The notes under the pieces are model-generated. The model was not told the origin of the DNA, did not search any database, and worked only from the letters and a program-made list of their open reading frames with translations. The translations under genes were made by a program, and so were the position numbers. 64,000 nt of DNA. Source: Leishmania martiniquensis. Taxonomy: Eukaryota; Euglenozoa; Kinetoplastea; Trypanosomatida; Trypanosomatidae. This document shows positions 56,290-64,000 of the stretch, in pieces (the first letter of the stretch is position 1; every line of letters begins with the position of its first letter). Location of the stretch: positions 205,436-269,435 of the forward strand of contig NC_090150.1 in the NCBI RefSeq assembly GCF_017916325.1, given 5' to 3'.

Positions 56290-59200
56290 ATGCGGCTTAG
56301 CGGCACTGCTGCTTTCGGTTCCTCGACGTCGGCGCCGTCGTCACTATCTACCGCCGTTGCACCTGTCGGTGAGGTCGCTCTTTCACGCCGCCAATGGCAG
56401 CCGTGCCGCCACCACCTCCTTCGCTGCTTCGCCTTGGCAGACCTTCTTGGCGTGTCGCCGACAGTGAGACAGCAGCTGGCGGCGGCGGCGAGAACGCCGC
56501 CTGACTCACTGGGCCGCGCACTCGACACCCCCGAGAGCAGCCCCTCCACACAGGCGTATGCGCTGGAGCACATTCTCGCGGCAGCCGTTTCCAAGAGACT
56601 TCTCGACGGCACCGACGTCGCCAATACGAGCGCCACGACGAGTGTCAGCGGCACCGAACGAGATCCACAGCAGACCGCGCGAAAGCGACCAACCTCGTCA
56701 CTGACGGCGCCTGTGTGGGCGGCAGCCTGGTCTGAGCCTCCGAGTACCTCACCGCCAGGGCTGCAAGCCAGTGAAAAACTGATGCTGCCAACGGTTCTCA
56801 GCTCTCCAGAGGGGGTGGCCCGCGTGGACGCCTTACACTCATCTTTCCTTCCGTTTCTGCTTGTAGTGCTACTACAGCGCGTCACTGGGGAGTGCGGCGG
56901 CGGCGGCAGTCGCGACATCCACGTCCCAGGTGTCGCAGCGCCGAAGAAAACCAATGGCGACAACGCCGTCAAGGCCGATGCACCATCGTCACACTTATCT
57001 GTGAGACATCAACGAGCCTGCCGTGCAGCGCTGCAGCAGCTGCTGCAACTGTACATGCCTCTGCTCCTCACGCGTCGGCGCAAGGCCTGTGACGTGGTGA
57101 GCGCCATTGTGGAAGCAGTGCGGGGGTGCTCATGCCGCTCTCTCGGCGGCGAGGCCGCTGCAGCCGAGCACGAGAGCCGAAAGGGTATCCATCGTCTAGT
57201 GCAGCAAAATCTGTCCTGTGACGAGTTTAAGGAGTGGCTGCAGGCAGCTCGTCTGTTGTCAGACACGCTCGTCGCATCTCTCTACCGCGTCAGTCGGCGA
57301 GACGGTGCCACAGCCACCGCGGCGGCAGACGAGGACAATTTGATGGAGGCGCAGTGGACACTGGAGATGGCCGGGTGTTGGTTGAGCGCGGCGCGTATGG
57401 ACCACGACAGTAGCGCGTCGGTGGCGGAGGAACGAAACTTCATAGACCTTTTCTGGTGGGAAGGAGCGCAGAGGGAAGCAGGCGTGAGCGCTTCGCGCAA
57501 CGTCGCGGGGCCAACGGCCGACAGGGGCACTCCTGCCAGTGCTGCAGCCGCAACTCATCGAGAAGGCCGCGTGGCGTTCACCACGACCGCGGAAGTGCTA
57601 GCCCTTGCCGACGTTATATGCGCCGTAGTGGCTGAAACGTGCGACGACATGTACGCCCACGACGCCCTGCCATCGCAAGAGCAACTGCAGCAGCTGGAGA
57701 AGGATGGTCACACTGGCATACAGTGTCAGCGGGCACCGTCGAGTGTTGCATGGAGTGGTAGCCGCACCGTGGCGGCTCTCAACGATGTCACCACCTTCTT
57801 CCTTACTGTGCATCACGATAAGGGAGCTTCAGGCCTCCTCCACACCCCTTCGAACTCCTTCGGGACGGCAACGGAGCTTGGCCACAGCTACGCGCTTCTC
57901 CTCGCTGAGCGCCTTGAGGAGGTGCAGTGCCTGCAGCATCGCTTGCTCGCCGCAGCAGAACGCGCCGTCCACCGAGTTCTGCAGCAGCAGCACCAACAGC
58001 CCCTCGGCGCCCTCTGGAAATCGCCAGAGATGGTCGTGGCCCTGTGCAGCGTGACCGCCTATCAGGTGCGCACCCAGCTGCATCGATGCGAGCAGCGCAT
58101 GGCCGAACTTTGTACTGCGACGACAGAAACGGCGGCGCCGACGGCCCTGTCAGGGGTACGGCATGTAAGTCCCGCCTCGTTTCCCTCTGGCAGCGCGGCC
58201 ACGGTCGCTCAGAAGGCCAGCAGCAGCGATGGTGAGGCTGCCGAGAGTGCACGAAGCCGCGGGTGCCCGTCTGCTGGAGCCCCCCACACCGCCGCTGCAC
58301 CGGAGCCCCTTCACCTGGGAGAGACGCTTTGGTCAGAGGCGGAAGAGGAGGAGGATGCCACAGGACAGCATGCGGAGAGCCAAGAAGGGCGGCGTGCCCA
58401 CGCCCATAGTGCCCGTGCTGGACTCCTCACGCATGCAACACTGTCGCCCCCCTCCACATCGGGCGCCGCCACCACCACCACAGCAGCAGCGGCAGACGCT
58501 TCGATTCTCATGCCGTTACACCCGCCGGTGCCACCTTCACTCTCCGCACCACCGTCTCCTGTGAATGTGCCTGGGTCCGATCGCTGCACCCCGCGCACAA
58601 GCGGCTTCTCGCACGCGGCTCGCGCTGATGAAGCGCTGCCTGCCATGCATGAACGCGATGATTCACCAGCGGCAGCTGACGAGGACGCCGAAGCTCTTGA
58701 GCTGCGCACGCGCGGAGGCGGCGACTACTCCTATGCGCCTGCTCGCTCGATGGAGCATCTATGGGAGCTGCCGGCGTGTGTACCACGAGAGTGGACCCCA
58801 GCGCTAGCCACGCTGATGGCGTGTTGCCTGCTGTGTCTCAGCCCCTCCTCATCAACGGCGGCAACGTCGCGGCTCGCGATTCTGCTTGGCGTGCCACTGC
58901 TCAGCAGTTGTTCGGCCGAGGAAGGGTTTGCACGCCGCGCCACCGCCACTGCTGCCGGGGAGCCGACCTCCGCGCCGTTGGCAAGGCAGGTCGCCATCCC
59001 GAGGCCTCGCTTCCTTGACTTCGCCTTCAGCAGGCACTACCAAGCGTCAACGGCGATAGCAGCGGGCGGAAGTGCACGCAGCAGCGTGTGCAGCAGCAGC
59101 AGCAGCAGCACCCATCACAGCGCCACGGGCATCACTCTGACAGTGGATAGGACCGGCAGTGGCAGAGCGACTGCCACTGCCGTGGGGGCGCTGGCGCAGT

Positions 59201-61338
59201 GGCACCTGCAAGGGCTGATCCGGCAGCTGCGCCTGCCAGTCAATGGGCGTGTGTTGCCGAGCGAGCAGAGTGGCGTAGACGGTCGCCAAGGCAGCCACGC
59301 CTCCGTGATGCCTCGCTCGACTGGTGCGGCAGCAGGGGGCGCCTCCTGGCTCATGCTATACAGTCAGGCCACCCGCTCGCATGCCTGTGCGCCGGATGCG
59401 ACGCTGCTCGCAAATCGCGCTGCATTGCGCTCCTTGCCGCCGCCGGGTGGCGTCCTGCGCCTCCTCGACCCCGTGTCTCTCCTCGCCAGCTGCTTTGCTC
59501 TGATGCACCTGCTGCAGACGCACCCGCTTTTCTTCCAGCAGGCAAGGTTGGGTGGGCGCACAATGCACGAGTTGCGACTCGGCGTGCTTGAGGCTCGCTG
59601 GGATGGCGAGCCGGGGTGTGCAACACAGATGCTGCAGCGCCACAGTACCGCATCGAGTGCTGTGACAGTGTCCGTCACTAGCGCCTTGGGATCCCTTTTG
59701 GATGGCACCGCTGCTCGACGCTGTGCTCGTGGTCACTCACTGTGGGATGGCACCTACTCCGCGGCAGCAGATGCGGCACCGGCTGGACCGCTGAAAACGG
59801 GCGCAAGTGATGATCACCGTCACCGTGAGCATGCTGATGCACCGTTGCGGGCTGTGGCGGTCGATGCCTGTGGTGATGGTGGCGACGGCCGCGATGAACC
59901 GGCTTCGGCCACGTGCCGTCTTACCGAGGCGCTTCTGGTTGCCGTTTCCTACGTCGGGTGTCGAGCTCTTGCAGCAGCACTGGCACGGTTCGCGGCTCCA
60001 GGCCTCACGAGTGTTGCCTCGCGTCGGGGTGGCGGCATTGCCGCTGCTGCCACTGCCCTGTCTTCGCAAGACCTTTGGTGCGACGCTCTGCAGGCGATCG
60101 CGGGGGCACTGCTGGAGGCGCACCGAGCGCACAAAGGCGGCGTTGCCGCCAGCCGTGCTCGTGCTGTGGCAGCAGTAGCAGCAAGGCAGACCTTTGATCA
60201 CGGCAGCACGCGTGCCTGCAACGACGGCACGCCGGCCTCCCATGCATCGGCCGCTGTATCCGTGACACCATGGCTGAACGATTCCCAGCGAGCACTTTGC
60301 CTCGGCGCTGTCCAGACAGCGACGCCGTCCTATGCAGCTCATCTCGATGGTGATGCTGGGCGCGGCTCCGACCCCGCCGCTTCCCCGTCCCTCATGGTCG
60401 CCGCGGTAGCCCCAGTGCCGGCATCGCTGTCAACGGAAGCACAATTTGGGATTGGTGCCTTCTTCACTGCCCTGGTGCGAGCACTGCTGCAGCTCCACGC
60501 GTCGGCGTCGGAGGCGAGCGCCGATGGGGGACGGCACGGTCAGCCGCCGCATTGGCCACCGCCTCTCATGTGCGTTCTCCAGTGCCTCTATGCAGTGGTC
60601 AGCATCATTGATGACCTCTTGCACGACTACGCCAACGCACCGCCTGCCGTGCTGTGTGACGTGCTCGCCATGATGCTGGTTGTGCAGTCGCAGCAGCAGC
60701 CTCTTTCAGCGACGGTGACGGTGGTGGGCGACGCAGCACCGCAGCCGCACGCGAGTGCCACGTGTACAATGTGGGAGGCGCTGCACCGGACGCCGTTCTG
60801 GGACAGCGCCCTGCTAGGTTCCGTGGAGGCTGCCAGTCGCGCGTGGGCGTGCGCGGGGAAGCGCTGCGGCGCCCCATCATCGGGGAACGAGGAGGAGAGT
60901 CGAAATAGCGTTCCTCCGCACCGCGTCTCCTCCCTCTCGGCAGCGAAGCCGGGTGGGGCATCGTCGGCGCCGCACGGTCCCGCGCCACCCCAGCTCTCCT
61001 ACCCGCCGTGGCAGAGCCTCCTAGGGCGCCTTCCGTGTTCCCGAGACCCATGCACGACAGCGTGGCTCCCAGCCGCCTTCCGCGGGTCGTCACGCCATAG
61101 AAGCAGCAGGACACTGCTTTCTCTTCTGGCAAAAGAAGAAGATCTGCTGCTGGCCGGCCCGGCGTCTGCAATGACGGCGCGCGCGGCTGCGGCTGTCGCC
61201 GAGGGTGACGGCGAGCGGGAAGCGCCAATGAGGCGTGCGGGGACGGTAGACGAGATTCGGCAGCTGAGCATTTTTCTTGTATCCTCCGCACGCTACGCAG
61301 GGTGGATCGAGAGGCTGTGCGACGCGTGGTGCGTGTAA
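56290..61338 (+). CDS. Conserved-looking hypothetical protein, 1682 residues
   Basis: The frame opens at a TTG (56065), but the first ATG is 56290, just downstream of a good splice acceptor. The protein is Ala/Ser/Leu-rich. Folded, helix-rich stretches alternate with low-complexity loops. Helical stretches include the Leu-rich runs FLPFLLVVLLQRV, ALQQLLQLYMPLLL and LLDPVSLLASCFALMHLLQ, and PPPLMCVLQCLYAVVSIIDDLL near the C-terminus. The main low-complexity block is roughly 670-850, and a Ser run near 935-940 is encoded by an AGC repeat. The pattern suggests an alpha-solenoid or scaffold protein rather than an enzyme; no catalytic motif was found. Some hydrophobic stretches (for example ATLMACCLLCLS) could be buried helices rather than membrane spans. 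I do not recognise the family. It sits between two predicted flagellar or centriolar coiled-coil genes, which is weak contextual evidence at most in a polycistronic unit. Confidence 0.75.
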   Translation: MRLSGTAAFGSSTSAPSSLSTAVAPVGEVALSRRQWQPCRHHLLRCFALADLLGVSPTVRQQLAAAARTPPDSLGRALDTPESSPSTQAYALEHILAAAVSKRLLDGTDVANTSATTSVSGTERDPQQTARKRPTSSLTAPVWAAAWSEPPSTSPPGLQASEKLMLPTVLSSPEGVARVDALHSSFLPFLLVVLLQRVTGECGGGGSRDIHVPGVAAPKKTNGDNAVKADAPSSHLSVRHQRACRAALQQLLQLYMPLLLTRRRKACDVVSAIVEAVRGCSCRSLGGEAAAAEHESRKGIHRLVQQNLSCDEFKEWLQAARLLSDTLVASLYRVSRRDGATATAAADEDNLMEAQWTLEMAGCWLSAARMDHDSSASVAEERNFIDLFWWEGAQREAGVSASRNVAGPTADRGTPASAAAATHREGRVAFTTTAEVLALADVICAVVAETCDDMYAHDALPSQEQLQQLEKDGHTGIQCQRAPSSVAWSGSRTVAALNDVTTFFLTVHHDKGASGLLHTPSNSFGTATELGHSYALLLAERLEEVQCLQHRLLAAAERAVHRVLQQQHQQPLGALWKSPEMVVALCSVTAYQVRTQLHRCEQRMAELCTATTETAAPTALSGVRHVSPASFPSGSAATVAQKASSSDGEAAESARSRGCPSAGAPHTAAAPEPLHLGETLWSEAEEEEDATGQHAESQEGRRAHAHSARAGLLTHATLSPPSTSGAATTTTAAAADASILMPLHPPVPPSLSAPPSPVNVPGSDRCTPRTSGFSHAARADEALPAMHERDDSPAAADEDAEALELRTRGGGDYSYAPARSMEHLWELPACVPREWTPALATLMACCLLCLSPSSSTAATSRLAILLGVPLLSSCSAEEGFARRATATAAGEPTSAPLARQVAIPRPRFLDFAFSRHYQASTAIAAGGSARSSVCSSSSSSTHHSATGITLTVDRTGSGRATATAVGALAQWHLQGLIRQLRLPVNGRVLPSEQSGVDGRQGSHASVMPRSTGAAAGGASWLMLYSQATRSHACAPDATLLANRAALRSLPPPGGVLRLLDPVSLLASCFALMHLLQTHPLFFQQARLGGRTMHELRLGVLEARWDGEPGCATQMLQRHSTASSAVTVSVTSALGSLLDGTAARRCARGHSLWDGTYSAAADAAPAGPLKTGASDDHRHREHADAPLRAVAVDACGDGGDGRDEPASATCRLTEALLVAVSYVGCRALAAALARFAAPGLTSVASRRGGGIAAAATALSSQDLWCDALQAIAGALLEAHRAHKGGVAASRARAVAAVAARQTFDHGSTRACNDGTPASHASAAVSVTPWLNDSQRALCLGAVQTATPSYAAHLDGDAGRGSDPAASPSLMVAAVAPVPASLSTEAQFGIGAFFTALVRALLQLHASASEASADGGRHGQPPHWPPPLMCVLQCLYAVVSIIDDLLHDYANAPPAVLCDVLAMMLVVQSQQQPLSATVTVVGDAAPQPHASATCTMWEALHRTPFWDSALLGSVEAASRAWACAGKRCGAPSSGNEEESRNSVPPHRVSSLSAAKPGGASSAPHGPAPPQLSYPPWQSLLGRLPCSRDPCTTAWLPAAFRGSSRHRSSRTLLSLLAKEEDLLLAGPASAMTARAAAAVAEGDGEREAPMRRAGTVDEIRQLSIFLVSSARYAGWIERLCDAWCV

Positions 61339-62084
61339 CGACGAGTGACGCATGTGAGTGGTGCATTTCTGCTTCCCTTTCGCTCCACCCCATCGACTAA
61401 CTCACGCCTTCACACACACACACACTTACACACACATGTGCAGACATCGATTCCTTTGCAGCGGCCTGCACGCGTGCACGGGTCGCGCGACGCCATACCC
61501 AGACCCGGTGTATTCGGCGTTGGACGCCAAAACGAAAGAGCTGCGACAAGACACGAGAGCAGCAGTAGCGGCGCGTGCGCGCCAGCGCATGCGCAGCACG
61601 AGAGGCATCGGGTAGGAGGGCGCGCACCGGAGGAGAGCAGCCGAGACGCGAGGCTGTCGGTCACCCACCACCACCACCGCCTTTCCAGACAAACTGCACC
61701 GAGGCGCCCTCTTTAGCGTCACTGCTGTTGCCCGCCCCCCCCCGTGCACCCGCTTTCACACCTCCCCCCTCCTCCTCCTCCTCCCCAGCCCCGCTGTTCT
61801 CCCCTCCCCCTCCTGATCTCGAACTTGGCCAATTCTCTTCAGCCACCTGCCCCCCCCTCCTTAATCACTCCATTCTGCTGCACGCGGACAGGTACACGGC
61901 TACCTTTCTCTGCGAGGGCCGTTTTCTTCTGCGTCTGCGCAGCTGCATCGACGGTCAGATTCTCGCGCGTGAGGAAGGGAGGTACCGTTTGCCCGGCTGG
62001 TAAAGCGCCACTCCTCTCTGCCTGTGTGTCTGTGTCTCTCGGCCGGATCAGAGGGTAGTGGGAGGCTGTTGGCCCAGAGGCCAC
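61339..62084 (+). other. Intergenic/UTR interval before the CCDC13-like gene
   Basis: About 750 bp, pyrimidine-rich, with a CA tract at 61411-61436 and several polypyrimidine/AG pairs (AG at 61841-61842, 61941-61942 and 62050-62051). No supportable gene. Confidence 0.7.
62011..62051 (+). promoter_or_regulatory. Predicted spliced-leader acceptor for the CCDC13-like gene
   Basis: A CT/TG-rich tract (62011-62040) precedes AG 62050-62051, 33 nt before ATG 62085. Two stronger upstream tracts ending at 61842 and 61942 are equally possible. Confidence 0.3.
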
Positions 62085-63860
62085 ATGTCTCTCGATTCAC
62101 CTCGCACCTCCTCCGCCTCGTCTGAGGCTCTTCTCGCTGCCTGCACAGCTGAAGCTCAACAGCTGCGCGATGCCCTGCGTGAGGTGGCTCTCCGCGAAGC
62201 GGGAGGGGCGCCCGGTGCGGTTCTGGAAGGCAAGTATCTCGCCTTAGTAAAAACATGCAAGTCCCTCAACGTGCAACTCGCGACAACTCAGCAGCAGCTG
62301 ACGGCGGCGCGGAACGCGCTCCAGGCGGAGCAGGAAAAGACGCAGCGGTTGGCAGCCGCCGTCAAGGTCTCCTTGCTTGGTGCCCGGGCAGCGAAGACCG
62401 ACTCCAAGTCGTCGGCACGGACGGCTCACCTAGACGGCAGCGGTGATAACGTTGGCGGCAGCAAGAGCAGCGGTGCGGAAGGCAGCGGGGGAGCAGCGCC
62501 AGCCTCGTCCGCGGCTGTCGCGCGCGTGTATGACCAGCTGCATCTGAAGGAAATCGCCATGGCCGAGATGCAGCGAGAGAACGCTGCTCTGCGCACCCTC
62601 ATCCAACGCGAAGTCGGGCTGCGTGACGACAAAATGGACGTTGACAGTCTTCTACGCCGCGCGGCCTCCGCCTTGGGCAGCAACGGTGGGTCAGCGGCAA
62701 CTACTGTTGGAAGTAAGGCAGCCTGCGGCTCGGACGGGGGCGGCTGGCGTGGTCGCGCGGAGGAGATTGTGCTCCTCAAGGGTCAGCTCAAGGATGCGCA
62801 GCGCGAGTTGGACAAAGTAGCGGCGGCGCAGGGCAGCCACGGCGGAGGCGAGGACGACGTGGAAACAAGGACGGAGCCGCTTTCGCTTCCCGACTCCGTC
62901 CGCGCTTTCCTTGGCGCAGGTGCCGATCCCGCGGCCGAGGCCCGGTCGGTGGCAACCACCACCACCGTGCAGACGCGTCGGCCACACCACGATGTCGACG
63001 ACGACGCACGCGATCGACTGAATGCCATGCAGCAGCAGCGGGCAGCTCAGCTGCGCCAGCTCACTGCGGATCTCGCCCAGCAGCAGGCTCAACTGAACGA
63101 GGAGCGAATGAAGTCGTCTGCGCTGCAGGCGCGGGTGAAGACGATGAGCTCAGAGCTGAAGACGCTTCGCAGCTATGTGGACACCATTCTCGAGAAGAGC
63201 AGCACAGACAATGAGCTTGTGGAGGCATACAAGACGGAGCTGAAGCACGCTCACGAGGAGGCGCGTGAGTGGAAACGGGCAGCGGCGGACGCTCTGAATC
63301 GAGTACGCAACGATGGCGACGAGACGAGGACCACCTTTACTGTCAGTGGCATGCGTAATGGGCTCAATCACGCAGCAGCAGCAACGGCGCGTCTGTCTCC
63401 GTATCGAAAGGCCGCCAGGGACGAGAGGGCTGTCGACGCCGGTGGTGATGCTGCAGAGAAGGCTTGTGGGGCGCAACTTTCGTTGCCGCCGTCACAGCTA
63501 CCGAAGTCCTTCTCCAGCTCCCTGTACGAGTGGGTGTGCCAGGCGTGTGACGAGGCACCGCAAGAGGTGGAGCAAGAAAACACCCAACCGGCCGTTTCCG
63601 CCTCCGCGAAGGCGTTGGCAGCGGTGCTGCGGCACGCCTTTCAGTATGCCTTGCTGGTCGAGCGGCATACTGCAACAGAAGCCGAGTCGGCGCTCGCTGG
63701 CACAGACAGCAATAGCGCCGAGAGCGTCTTGCTCAAGGAGAACACCGCGCTGAAGAAGCGCATCCGCGCAATTTCGGAGCTGATGGAGAAGGAGCTGCAG
63801 GCGCAGCGAGTGTTGTGGGCGGCCGCCAACGCCGGCGCGAAACCGTCGACGGTATCGTGA
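62085..63860 (+). CDS. Coiled-coil protein, CCDC13-like
   Basis: 591 codons from ATG 62085; the frame opens at a GTG nine codons earlier. Predicted coiled coils lie at about 20-115, 155-190, 225-250, 310-425 and 550-580, separated by Gly/Ser/Ala-rich loops. Residues ~350-375 (V-K-T-M-S-S-E-L-K-T-L then V-D-T-I-L-E-K and D-N-E-L-V) resemble the C-terminal coiled coil of animal CCDC13. In that protein a similar ELKTL ... LLEKG-x-x-DDELI block occurs. The early KYLALVKTCKSLNVQL stretch may match its mid-region. CCDC13 is a centriolar-satellite and ciliogenesis protein, so a basal body or flagellar role is plausible but inferred. Coiled coils attract chance similarity, so the family call is tentative. 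The gene itself is well supported: long open frame, correct third-position GC bias, upstream splice signals. Confidence 0.7.
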   Translation: MSLDSPRTSSASSEALLAACTAEAQQLRDALREVALREAGGAPGAVLEGKYLALVKTCKSLNVQLATTQQQLTAARNALQAEQEKTQRLAAAVKVSLLGARAAKTDSKSSARTAHLDGSGDNVGGSKSSGAEGSGGAAPASSAAVARVYDQLHLKEIAMAEMQRENAALRTLIQREVGLRDDKMDVDSLLRRAASALGSNGGSAATTVGSKAACGSDGGGWRGRAEEIVLLKGQLKDAQRELDKVAAAQGSHGGGEDDVETRTEPLSLPDSVRAFLGAGADPAAEARSVATTTTVQTRRPHHDVDDDARDRLNAMQQQRAAQLRQLTADLAQQQAQLNEERMKSSALQARVKTMSSELKTLRSYVDTILEKSSTDNELVEAYKTELKHAHEEAREWKRAAADALNRVRNDGDETRTTFTVSGMRNGLNHAAAATARLSPYRKAARDERAVDAGGDAAEKACGAQLSLPPSQLPKSFSSSLYEWVCQACDEAPQEVEQENTQPAVSASAKALAAVLRHAFQYALLVERHTATEAESALAGTDSNSAESVLLKENTALKKRIRAISELMEKELQAQRVLWAAANAGAKPSTVS

Positions 63861-64000
63861 AAAATAGAGAGACCGTGTTACCCTCCCCGCTTGCGTACGC
63901 TGGCACTCGTCGCCGGCGCTGCTCTCTTTTCGTGCCGTGACTGCTGCCGCAACGGTACGAACACCGTGCAGGGTTTATTGGCGGTGTGATGCATCCGTAA

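Overview
The window looks like a piece of a Leishmania-type (trypanosomatid) chromosome. It is GC-rich, every supportable gene lies on the + strand, and I see no introns. Coding regions are separated by long pyrimidine-rich and (CA)n-rich gaps that contain polypyrimidine/AG signals for spliced-leader trans-splicing. This is the layout of one polycistronic transcription unit. Two adjacent ecotin-type serine peptidase inhibitors match the ISP2-ISP3 pair, which I recall lying on chromosome 15 in Leishmania. I cannot name the species.

Region 1 (1-31726) is the 3' part of one giant gene that enters the window from upstream. Positions 1-25511 are twelve near-identical units of nominally 1974 bp (658 codons) plus a thirteenth partial unit. 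A diverged copy of the same modules, a disordered Ser/Arg-rich stretch, a helical segment, a degenerate EF-hand-like pair and a low-complexity tail follow. Each unit is itself built from about seven 75-90-residue modules with an R-[YF]-P-F-L ... G-V-x-L-x-E-L core, resembling repeats of large trypanosomatid calpain-like/GM6-type cytoskeletal proteins. Units 1-11 all carry 1-2 base indels that break the frame. Units 12-13 and everything downstream are open (20969-31726, 3585 codons). The indels fall mostly at two related sites, and the commonest looks like a merger of two in-frame variants, so I read this as an intact giant gene with consensus errors rather than a pseudogene.

Region 2 (32330-36034) encodes a protein with 58 consecutive 30-bp (10-residue) charged repeats, probably a very long helix. 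Region 3 (37016-39955) is a fidgetin-like 1 (FIGNL1) AAA ATPase that keeps a FxxA RAD51-binding-type motif. Region 4 (40809-43084) holds the ISP2 and ISP3 inhibitors. After a 2.9-kb gene-free interval, 46004-51706 encodes a 1900-residue multi-spanning membrane protein of unknown function. Then come a CCDC151/ODAD3-like outer-dynein-arm assembly/docking protein (52856-54889), a 1682-residue unknown protein (56290-61338) and a CCDC13-like coiled-coil protein (62085-63860).

The genes are not an operon in the bacterial sense. Several fit cytoskeletal or flagellar roles (giant repeat protein, charged-helix protein, CCDC151-like, CCDC13-like). FIGNL1 fits recombination control, and the ISPs are inhibitors known in this genus to act on host serine peptidases or on flagellar/membrane homeostasis. 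Start codons were moved to the first plausible ATG where the open frame ran into polypyrimidine-rich upstream sequence.
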